From: Plectosphaerella cucumerina
Lineage: Eukaryota; Ascomycota; Sordariomycetes; Glomerellales; Plectosphaerellaceae
DNA: 64,000 nucleotides
NCBI GenBank assembly: GCA_020746995.1
Contig: JAGPXD010000001.1
Span: 6,944,001-7,008,000 of the forward strand
Direction: 5' to 3'
This document shows positions 54,322-62,961 of this stretch, piece after piece (the stretch's first letter is position 1; every line of letters begins with the position of its first letter). The position numbers and the translations under genes are program-made. The notes beneath the pieces are model-generated. The model was not told where the DNA came from, did no database searches, and saw nothing but the letters and a program-made list of their open reading frames with translations.

Positions 54322-55919
54322 TCAGCTGGCCTTCCAGGTGATCGTCTTGTATCGCAGAAACTCGTCCAGCCCCTGTGCGCCATTGAACCTGCCGTAACCG
54401 CTCTTCTTGACGCCGCCATGAACGAGCGACGGCTCATCATGCACCGTCATCGAGTTGATGTGCACCGCCCCCGTCTCGTAGCCGCGAGCCACGCGCAACG
54501 CGGCCGCCAGGTCCCGGGAATACACCGCTCCCGAGAGCCCGTAGTCGGTGTCGTTAGCGAGCGCGAGTGCCTCAGCCTCCGTCTCGAACGTCACCACCGA
54601 CACGGTGGGCCCGAATGACTCGTAATGGAAGAGGTCCATCTCCTTAGAGACCTCCGACACGATGACGGCCCGCATCTTCGTGGGCTGGTCCTCCGGCGCC
54701 GCCGCATCGCCGTGCAGGACCTTGGCGCCCTTGGCCACGGCGTCGCTGACCAGCTTCTTGTTCTTGGCCACTGCCGCAGCGTTGATGAGCACATACGGCG
54801 AGACCGCGGAGCCGTAGCGCTGCCGCGTGACTTGAATCAAGGCCTCCCCAAATTCGGCGGCGATGGACTTGTGCACCAGGATTCGCTCCGTCGACATGCA
54901 AACTTGGCCGCCCTGCAATTTGATCAGCTGGAAGTCTCCCTTGTAGGCCGTTCGGGGCGATGGAACGTACGTGGATAAATGCACCGTTTGCGCAGCCAGA
55001 CGCCGCGTTCCCGATGTCCGCATCCTTCAGGACAATGGCGCTGGCCTTGCCCCCCAACTCCAGAAGCACAGGCTTTACGTGCTTGCCGGCCAAGCTCGCA
55101 ATGATGCCACCGACGAGAGTGCTGCCCGTGAAGTTGATCTTCTTCACGGCTCGGTGCGCGATCAGGGCGCTCGTGACGTCTGCCGCATCAGAGGGCCGGT
55201 GGTAGATCACGTTGAGGCAACCTGCGGGGAGGCCAGCTTCACGGAATAAGTCGCCGATGGCCCAGAATGTGCGAGGACTCAGCTCGGAGCCCTTGAGCAC
55301 GGCCGTATTGCCCGTGGCCAGCGCGAAGGCCACGGAGCGGATTCCCAGGACGATGGGGGCGTTCCTGAACCGTCGTCAGCCGCTCAGTACGAGAGCCTTG
55401 GAGTGGAGCAAAATGGCGCGGCAGGGCAACATACCATGGGGCTATTGCAAGAATCACGCCGTACGGTTCCTTGACCATCATGGCATGCGTGCCCTCCTCC
55501 TCCGCAACAGGAACTGAGCCTTGCAGAGCCGCCTCGAGCCGGCCCGCGATATCCTGGAGAATGCCGACTGCCGCCCGAATGTTCACTTCCATGAAGGGCC
55601 TCCCCGCGCCTGTCTCGTGGCTCTGGTAAGAGAGCAGCTCCTCCTTTCGGCTGAGCAACAGGTCCGCTGCGCGGAGAAGAATCCCTTTGCGATATGCCGG
55701 CTTCGTCTGGGACCATGATTCGAACGCTGACTGTGCAGCGTCAACAGCCTGTACCGCGTCGACGGCGGAAACGGATGATGCTTCCCAGAGATTTGCACCC
55801 GTTGCTGGGTTGATCACCTGGAACGTCGAAGTCGACGTGATTTCTTTGCCATTGATGATGAGAGGCACCGTAAAGGCTGCGTGCGCCGGGATCGCGTCGG
55901 TTGAGTTTCCTGACGTCAT
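54322..55919 (-). CDS. Aldehyde dehydrogenase (salicylaldehyde/vanillin-dehydrogenase-like)
   Basis: Oxidises an aldehyde to the acid. Three exons (55435-55919, 54971-55364, 54322-54912) give 489 residues. Motifs: PLIINGKEITSTSTF at the N-terminus, VILAIAPWNAPIVLGIRS across intron 1, NFTGSTLVGG, general-base Glu264 in LLELGGKAS and nucleophile Cys298 in GGQVCMSTER, rebuilt at intron 2. C-terminal FGPTVSVVTF and NDTDYGLSGAVYSRD are normal. The order NAPIVLGIRSVAFAL is typical of salicylaldehyde, vanillin and related aromatic aldehyde dehydrogenases. It shares its promoter with an FAD oxidase, a natural partner that could produce its aldehyde. Confidence 0.93.
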
Positions 55920-56150
55920 GTTTGGTGTGTACGGGTTTGTGATATTCTTAGATGCGCGCTTCAGCCTCTCTCATTCTTCTCATTTCACAAAAGCCAAACT
56001 TCATGGCGTTTCTTGTCCATTTCTGGATCCTCGCTATCTTGTGCTACAGACTGCTGAAGAACGATCGTCTCTTCTCATTGGCCACATGGTAGCGAGCGAC
56101 CCGGGTGGCATCCATCAAAATGACGGCACTCACTACCTTTCCTTACTAGA

Positions 56151-56182
56151 CCCACCAAGCCGAGGGTGGGGATTCGGTGGGT
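56151..56182. promoter_or_regulatory. Clustered shared elements (copy 3) in the divergent promoter
   Basis: CCCACCAAGC (56151-56160) is followed at once by GGGTGGGGATTCGGTGGGT (56164-56182), so three GGTGGG-type cores occur within 32 bp in both orientations. Two lie in an inverted arrangement. Confidence 0.5.
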
Positions 56183-56296
56183 AAGTAGACACCGAAGGCG
56201 TCGGTGGCGCTCCCCACAATCCGGTTCCATCAGCTGAGCTGATGGGATGCCAGACCGCATTAGGCTTGGATCTTTTCTGAGCACCTCACTACCGTG

Positions 56297-56305
56297 GATA
56301 AAAAA
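56297..56305 (+). promoter_or_regulatory. TATA-like element of the FAD oxidase
   Basis: GATAAAAAA about 130 bp before ATG 56429. It overlaps the start of the longer in-frame open reading from 56294, favouring 56429 as the true start. Confidence 0.4.
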
Positions 56306-56428
56306 GTCCCATGCTTAACGACGTACATAAATGCACCTGGCAGATGTGGACAGAGCACACGCACGAAGATCGAGCTTCCAGAACTCAGCATTACCCTCCA
56401 CTTCAATCCATATATTACCTACCGCATC

Positions 56429-57942
56429 ATGGGGACACCCCTGCCAAACAGTCTGACCAAAGGGTCTGAAGCCTACGAGGAACTCCGCCTCAAGTTCTTC
56501 AACACGCGCGTCCCGGACCTCTACCCGGCCGAAATCGTTAGCCCGAGGACCACCGCAGACGTTGCTGCGGCAGTCAAAAGCGCACGCGCACGCGGCTTGA
56601 AAGTCAGCGTTCGATCCGGCGGGCACCTGTTCTTCTGCAACGCGCTGCTCGAAGGTGGCCTGCTCATCGAAACGAGCAACCTGAACCTGGAAATCGAGTA
56701 TGACGCCGTGACCAGGATTGCCGCAGTCAGCCCCGGTCACCGGGTAGAGGCTGTAACCAACTACCTGAGCGGAGTTGGCAGATTCTTCCCCTCGGGTCAC
56801 TCGCGCACTGTTGCTCTCGGAGGGTTCCTGCTCGCCGGCGGGCAGGGCTGCTTCCTGCGCGGCTGGGGCTACACAGCCGACACTTGGATATCGCAGCTCG
56901 AGATCGTGACGGCCGATGGCGAGACGGTGATCGCGAGCAAGACCCAGAATCCGGATTTGTTCTGGGCTGCCCCCGGCAGCGGCCAGGGCTTTTTCGGTGT
57001 CATCACGAGGATCTGGGTCAAGACGATCCCCGCGCAGCACCTCTTCGACAGCACCGTCATCGTCGATTCTACTGACATCTTCAAACCTTTGTTGAAATGG
57101 GTCATTGAGACGTCCAAGAAGGTCCCCAAGTATGGCGTGGACCTGTTCTTCGCTACCTTCTACGCGGACAAGGACGATCCCAACGGCGGCCACCAGTCCG
57201 CTGCCAAGCGGGTCTTCTTTATTATCAACATGACCGTATTTGCCAGCTCGATCGACGAGGCCCGGGTGCTGACTAGCCCATTCAATATTATTCCAGACGA
57301 TTTCCAGAAGTTCGTTATAGCAACCATCCCGTTGACTGAGAGAGCTTGGAAAGAGCTCTGGGCAACCCAGGAGAGTTTTCAACCAGCCGGCAATGGTGAG
57401 AGGTGGAACGTCGACAGCATTCTGGTTGACCCGAAAGCCACCGATGACGAAGTATGCTGCCGTCTACCCTGGACCTATTCGCGCCCCCGCTGACTGTTGC
57501 CACCAGGTCATCGACGCCGTCACGCCAGCACTCTTTGATCTGCCCACTCGTTTGTCTTCTGGTACATTCTGCCCCATGGACTATTATCCCGACGAGGCGG
57601 ACCAAGCTCTCAGTCTGCCTCAGAAGACCTATGTCTCCTCGATGATCTGCTGGAAGGATCCCCAGTACGACACAGCCATTGACAAGTGGCTTCTCGACGC
57701 GTACACGAAGGCAGACAAGGTGTCTGTGGGTGTTTACGTTGCGGACTTCAATGAGCGTCACAGAAAGCCAAAAGTAAGCTCCCCCGTCTGATAAGATGTG
57801 AACCATCCCTGGCTCGAGACTGACGGAAGTCCAGGTCATGACTGAGTCAGCCCTGAAGAAGTGGCTGCAGATAAGAGAGAAATGGGACCCCTCGGAGACC
57901 TTTGTCGGCCATCGCGGATTTGCTAGTACTTTGGGTCAGTGA
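56429..57942 (+). CDS. FAD-linked oxidase, berberine-bridge-enzyme-like
   Basis: A flavoprotein that oxidises an alcohol, sugar or phenolic substrate with O2. Three exons (56429-57451, 57507-57773, 57835-57942) give 465 residues. The FAD domain shows IVSPRTTADVAAAVKSAR, KVSVRSGGHLFFC with His66 as the likely covalent FAD anchor, and VALGGFLLAGGQGC. The second covalent Cys of true BBEs is not at its usual place, so a single His link is expected. The C-terminus has WDPSETFVGHRGF where BBEs often end in NF.RVQxAKxxYDP, so it is a divergent member. No signal peptide is seen. Divergent pairing with an aldehyde dehydrogenase suggests alcohol to aldehyde to acid. Confidence 0.86.
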
Positions 57943-58426
57943 GGTGAAGACTATTCTAGGGAAGCTTCTGCCGATAGAACTACATAGCCATCATGCAAGA
58001 ACATGTAATTGATTTGATGGATGCAGGCTCTCAGGACTTCAAATGGTTCCCTGTACTTTCATGTGTGGAAGTAGTTATTAAATGAATCACCCGAACTTCA
58101 AAAGACTTGAAGATGTCAGCGAGTTGCAAGAAGCACTTCACTGCGAAAGACACCGATCCTTCCACCAAACATACCGGTTCTTCCTCTCGCCATCGATTCA
58201 GTACAATCAGGAACGTAAACACTGAGGAGAAAGGCTGTCTTCGTGACTATATGTTATGTCATGTCGAACTGAACTAGAAATGCTAAAGAATCGATACATA
58301 CACCCACGCGATGTGCGTGTCAGAGCAGGCTCGAGTTTCCAGCAACTGGGAACAAAGTTGAACACCTGATTCTATATCCCGACCTCCGTCCCAGAGATGG
58401 TTAGACAGCAACCACGCCGTCACTCA
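57943..58426. other. Convergent intergenic region, 484 bp
   Basis: Between the FAD oxidase stop and the P450 stop. Nothing recognised. Confidence 0.5.
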
Positions 58427-60198
58427 TCAAGGGCTCTCCCTCTCCTTGAGTCGTGCTCTATAGTGCGTGTACACAAACCACGCGCAGTTCGTCTCCATTG
58501 GCTTGTCTGGATGCTCCAGCACCATGTCGAATCTGCGAACTATCTGGGGTATCACTTTGGTCATCTCCAGAAGGCTGATGTTCTTGCCTAAACAAGTTCG
58601 CGAGCCTCCTCCAAACTGGGAGGACAAGGAGTCAGTCTACTGATCAGAGTTGTGGTCAAGAGTAAATCATACCGAGAAGTTCATCGAGTCCATGATGCTG
58701 GTCTTCTCCTCTCCGATCCACCGTTCCGGCCTGAACGCCTCGGGGTCCGGGCCGTAGGTGTCATTGCTGTAGTGCAATGGCCAAGCGTTTGCGCCGACCT
58801 CGGTCTGTTGGTCATAGTCAGCGACAGAGATGGGAATTGGACCGAGATGGGAAAACTTACACCTTCAGGGAAGTACTGGCCATCAAGCTCCATGCCGCCT
58901 TTTGGAACCACGCGAGCCAGGATTGTCCCAACAGCGGGATGCAGGCGGAGGGACTCCTTGATCACCGCTTGGAGGTAGGGCATGTTCTGTGCTTCCTGGA
59001 ATGTGACTGGGTCTGAGATGCGCCCGTCGGCCGCCATGGTCTCAATCTCGTGGCGTAGCTTCTCTAGCTTGTCTGGGTTGGTGAACAGATAGTACAGGCA
59101 AGAGCTCAGCGAGATGGCGGTGGTGTCGGACCCGGCTGTGATGTTGCTGGAGCAGGCGTCCAACATGTTCGGGTTCGCGATAGCCCCCGAAGCTTCCATA
59201 TCCAGAAGCTTGGTCAGGAATGTGTCGCCCTTCTCGGCCTTAGTAAACTTCGTGTTCGTTTCGCGATGGTTGTCGATTTGCTTCCAGGTGTAGCCGACGA
59301 TCATGAGGGCATTGGAGGTCTTGCCCAGGAGGGTGGCCAGGCGAGCTAACCAAGGAAGGACGCTGGGCACAAGCCCCGCAAAGGCGAGGTAGTCGTTCGC
59401 CTCTCGGATACCGGAGATCATGCCGGTTGTGTCGCCTTCTTTCTCCATCATTCCGAAGGACTTGTTGAACTGCGTACTATGAGTCAGCGGGGCTTTGGAG
59501 GTAACACGAAACACATGCAACCCACTGTGATCTCTCCAATCACGTCAAAGGCGTAGTACTGCATCCAGTGAGGGACATCGATCAGGCGGCCCTCCTTGGC
59601 AAACTGATGCATCTTCTGGATACAGACGCCATTTAGCTTCTCCACCGCACCCTCGTAAGAAAGCATGGTAGACATGGTGTACAGCGGAGAGATCTTCCGC
59701 CGTCTATCCTTGTGTCGCTCATTGTCCTGCATGGGAAAGATGTGCTGAGTCTTGGGGTCGGGACTGAGCAGAGGAGTGTAATAGTCGCTCTTGATGTACT
59801 TCCCGCCAAGCTCGTAGATCTTCTTCACCGCCTGCCGCGAGGTGAAACTATATCGGTTGGGACCAACTCGAACGATCGGGCCTGATGTTCCACGCATGTG
59901 TCAGCACCATGATCAGCAGATCAACGGTTACAGTTAGGGTGTACGCACCATACTCCTCATGCAGACGGATGTAATCCTGGTGGGATTTCCCTCTGAACAC
60001 AATGACGTACTCCCACCACTGGGTGATGCGAGCCAGAAAAGGACCAGGGACTCTCCGCAATGGAGACAGGAAGAGTTGATAAACGAAGAATACGGCATTA
60101 TAGGCGGCAATCAGGGCAATGATTGTGACCATTAAGAGGTATAGGGTCTGCTTGGGGCTCTCGTTCCGCCATTTCTGCAGATCAACGAAGAAGGACAT
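58427..60198 (-). CDS. Cytochrome P450 (CYP, class II membrane-anchored)
   Basis: A heme monooxygenase, likely in the ER membrane. Five exons (59949-60198, 59526-59881, 58861-59469, 58673-58804, 58427-58615) give 511 residues. Anchor YLLMVTIIALIAAYNAVFF, then LSPLRRVPGPFLARIT, GPIVRVGPNRYSF at the first splice, FDVIGEITFNKSFGMM at the second, and the I-helix ITAGSDTTAISLSS with the normal Asp-Thr pair (about 314-319). ExxR is ESLR, PERF region FRPERW, heme loop FGGGSRTCLGKN with Cys457. It resembles pisatin-demethylase and benzoate-hydroxylase-like fungal P450s. The setting next to ring-cleavage genes suggests hydroxylation or demethylation of an aromatic ring. Confidence 0.92.
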
Positions 60199-60828
60199 GG
60201 TAACGTAACGGGCTTGTGATGATAGGCGCGAGGCTGTTGAGTGTTGGTGGCTTGCCACGCTTACCAAAAGTTGGTTCCTCGGCAGACGAGGTTTTGTTGG
60301 AGTACTAGTAGGCTTATTCATATCCTCGCTGCTGAGGGTCTCCGAGCCTAGCCCACCTGGCTCATGGTTTCGTGCACAGGATCTTCCGGCCTGATTTGAC
60401 CCCCGCACGCCATGCCCACTGACACATGACCTGCTAGAGACTCTTGGTGGCGCCATTCCCACCTGAGACGCCTACCAAGGGCCACTCATTCACTTGGTAC
60501 CTGTGGCCAAGGCGAGCCACTGAGGGGTGGGTACTAGTATGGGGACTCCAGGGTGGCACCATTTGTCCCTGTGACTCCGGTCCCAGGCACTTGAGATTGT
60601 CCTATTCCAATTTGAGTATCGTTTGCGGGGTACCCCGCATTTATTGACCGCAGACCCACTGAACGGGCACTGGAATCCCACACGACAGGGCACCATCACG
60701 CTGGACGACGACACCAAAACAATGTCCTAAAGACCGCAGCAGGACGGCCATTCTGGGATGCCAACAGAATCTCATTTATCGTAGAAACTCTTCTTATTCT
60801 ACAGGATTGCAACAGACAGAATCACAAC
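60199..60828. other. Divergent promoter, P450 / NTF2-like protein
   Basis: 630 bp. It has TTGGTGG (60444-60450), CCCACC (near 60458), CCTACCAAGG (60471-60480) and GGGTGGG (near 60525-60532), all related to the shared element but none an exact match. Confidence 0.5.
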
Positions 60829-61367
60829 ATGGCCAAACCCCTGAAACTGCCCTTCGGCACAAAGTCGCTTCGCAGTACAGCGGATATCGAGGACTACCTG
60901 GACAACCTGAGCAACGACCGCCCCCTGCAGTTCACGCCGTATTACTCACCCAATGCTACTGTAAGAGCCACTATGATTCCAAATCTCTGCGAGTGCCTGT
61001 TCTAAGCACTCCTGAGTAGTTCAAGTGGAGCGGCAACCCGGACCGAACGACCACTGAGTTCGTCACCTGGGTCGAACAAGTACACACCGTCGTGGACGAG
61101 AAGCTCATGCTCCAGAAAGCCATCTTCAACGCGGAGGGCACTAAGATTGCTGCCGTCATCAACATCCAGTTCCGCGGGAAAGAAAATGTCAGAATCGATA
61201 ACTTCGGCGAGAGGTTTGGCCCTGTCTGGCCAGGCCATGGGCCCCTGGTGAGGGCATATGTCTGGTACAACTTGGACAAGGATGGGCACATACTCGAGGC
61301 AGTTGAAGACATCATCCCTATTCAGATAGCGACGCTGCCTGAGAATGCCATTCCGTCCTCCCTGTAG
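60829..61367 (+). CDS. Small NTF2-like / SnoaL-type protein
   Basis: Two exons (60829-60960, 61020-61367) give 159 residues. The pattern of an N-terminal helix (IEDYLDNLSND), strands with YYSPNATVFKWSG, a helix TTEFVTWVEQVHTVV and long strands (AAVINIQFRGK, LVRAYVWYNLDKDGHI) fits the cone-shaped NTF2-like fold. This fold is used by dehydratases, isomerases, cyclases and ring-hydroxylase small subunits. No catalytic motif can be fixed. It is head-to-head with the P450 and precedes the maleylacetate reductase, so an isomerase or hydratase step in the same pathway is possible. It could also be a binding protein. Confidence 0.78.
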
Positions 61368-61582
61368 CGGATGGGTGGAGCATAGTGGTGGCCGGGAAGT
61401 ATTCATGTTGAATCAATTACGTCTTGTACATCCTGGTCTGTGCAGTTATCTGTTTTCTTCCATTCTCGCAATGAATTCACCTGAAATTGAATTATTTTCT
61501 ATCAAAGGACTGAGTGTGACAGATACCATGGACAGTGACGCGAAATGAGCATAGACGTCTATGGATACTAGAACTGCATTTC

Positions 61583-62680
61583 CTACAGGTCGGCCTTGGC
61601 GTCTTCACCCGCCCAAGCCCGGCGCATAAGACCCTCCAAGGCCTTCCTCTCAAGCAGGCGGGGGTTCCAGTACGGGTTACTAAGGGCAATATCCACCGCC
61701 TTGGGAATGTCTTCCTCCCTGAAGCCGTACGACTTGAGGTCCCGCTTGACGCCCAGCCGGTTCAGCAACACATTCAGGCCGCGCACAGCATCGCCTTCAC
61801 TACCCGGCAGCACCGCAGCCAGGGTTGCCATGGCTTCCGGGACCTCGGGTGCGTTGTACGCCAGAGCATGCGGCAGCACGATCGTGTGGGTCTCGGCATG
61901 CGGCAAGCTGAAGGTGCCTCCCAGCGTGTGGCAGAGCTTGTGATGCAGGGCCATGCCGACGCTGCCCAGGCATGTGCCGCACAGCCAAGAACCATAGAGT
62001 GCCTTCGTCCTGGCTGTCTTGAGGGTGGCCGGATCGTTCGCGCGAAGGACCGGGAGTGCTTCGGCCAGGGCAGCGACGCCTTCTCTGGCGAGGAGGTCGG
62101 TGATGGGGTTCCTCGTTTGCGAGTAGAGCGCCTCGACAGCGTGGGAAATGGCGTTGACGCCGCTGGTGATGCTCAGTTCGACCGGCAGGGACAGGGTCAA
62201 GTCCACGTCGTAGATGACGGTACCGGGGAAGATCATGCGGTTGGTCTGTGTAGTCTTACGGCCGTTCTGAGTTTCGCCTAGGATGGATGTAACCTCACTC
62301 CCTGCATAGGTCGTTGGGAGGGCGATATGATAGAGACCAGTACGAAAGCAGATGGCCTTGCCCAGACCAATCGTGCTGCCACCGCCAATAGACACGACGG
62401 AGTCGCATTTGGTGAAGCCAGCGGTCGAGATGGCCCGTTCCGTCACGTCAACCGGCGTGTGCATCGTCGCCTCGGCGAAGATACCAGCGACCTTTCCGTG
62501 AAGAATGGTCTTCACATCTTCGGCCTGAGAGACTTGCTGAGGTGTGCATAAGATGAGTGGGTTGGACGAGTTGATGCGGCGCAGCTCATCGCCGATCTTG
62601 TTGATCGTACCGCTGCCAAACAAGATGCGCGATGCGCTCGCTTGGTATTCGAAACCATCGTTGTACTGCTGAGAATCCAT
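61583..62680 (-). CDS. Maleylacetate reductase (iron-containing alcohol dehydrogenase superfamily)
   Basis: Reduces maleylacetate to 3-oxoadipate with NAD(P)H, the last step before the oxoadipate pathway. Intronless, 365 residues from ATG 62680; the longer frame to 62716 starts at TTG. Motifs: FEYQASASRILFGSG at the N-terminus, VSIGGGSTIGLGKAI (nucleotide binding), LPTTYAGSEVTSILGE (the maleylacetate reductase form of this signature), SGVNAISHAVEALYS, and HHKLCHTLGGTFSLPHAETH with the His residues of the metal site. Length and signature distinguish it from general Fe-ADHs. It is adjacent to the ring-cleaving dioxygenase on the same strand, 281 bp apart. Confidence 0.93.
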   Translation of the reverse strand: MDSQQYNDGFEYQASASRILFGSGTINKIGDELRRINSSNPLILCTPQQVSQAEDVKTILHGKVAGIFAEATMHTPVDVTERAISTAGFTKCDSVVSIGGGSTIGLGKAICFRTGLYHIALPTTYAGSEVTSILGETQNGRKTTQTNRMIFPGTVIYDVDLTLSLPVELSITSGVNAISHAVEALYSQTRNPITDLLAREGVAALAEALPVLRANDPATLKTARTKALYGSWLCGTCLGSVGMALHHKLCHTLGGTFSLPHAETHTIVLPHALAYNAPEVPEAMATLAAVLPGSEGDAVRGLNVLLNRLGVKRDLKSYGFREEDIPKAVDIALSNPYWNPRLLERKALEGLMRRAWAGEDAKADL

Positions 62681-62961
62681 TTTGAAATGAGATGAAGTGA
62701 GATATCTTCGACGCAAATGTAAATGTGTTTTGTTGGTTTCGACGAGTCTAGCTAATTGGCGGGATTCAAGCCAGAAGCCCGCAGTTATTTATCCTTCGGC
62801 CACTTGCAGGGGGCTCAATCGTTGCCGACGCCACTTAAGCTGGGTGGTACTCCTCTCCTCTTACTACCGTCGCCGCTTGGGAGCGGGCTTTTCCCAACAA
62901 CATCTCTAGCTTGGTGGGGTCTTTCATATTGGCCATCCATTGATGCTACGTCTTCAATTTA
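62681..62961. other. Short intergenic region, 281 bp
   Basis: Promoter of the maleylacetate reductase. It holds the shared element in reverse (62909-62919) and ATAAATAA (minus, 62785-62792), a TATA-like box about 105 bp before ATG 62680. Confidence 0.6.
62909..62919 (-). promoter_or_regulatory. Shared element, copy 4 (reverse orientation)
   Basis: The plus strand reads GCTTGGTGGGG, exactly the reverse complement of CCCCACCAAGC at 42604-42614. It lies 230 bp upstream of the maleylacetate reductase ATG. Confidence 0.5.

Larger units (their letters stand above)
55920..56428. other. Divergent promoter, aldehyde dehydrogenase / FAD oxidase
   Basis: 509 bp. A cluster of CCCACCAAGC, GGGTGGGGATT and CGGTGGGT lies within 56151-56182. 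A TATA-like GATAAAAAA sits at 56297-56305 on the plus side. Confidence 0.65.

Noticed and set aside
56315..57382. Minus-strand open frame of 355 codons
   Set aside because: Antisense to the BBE-like oxidase, with no family features.
62681..62716. Upstream extension of the maleylacetate reductase
   Set aside because: It begins at a TTG. The first ATG, at 62680, gives the family N-terminus.
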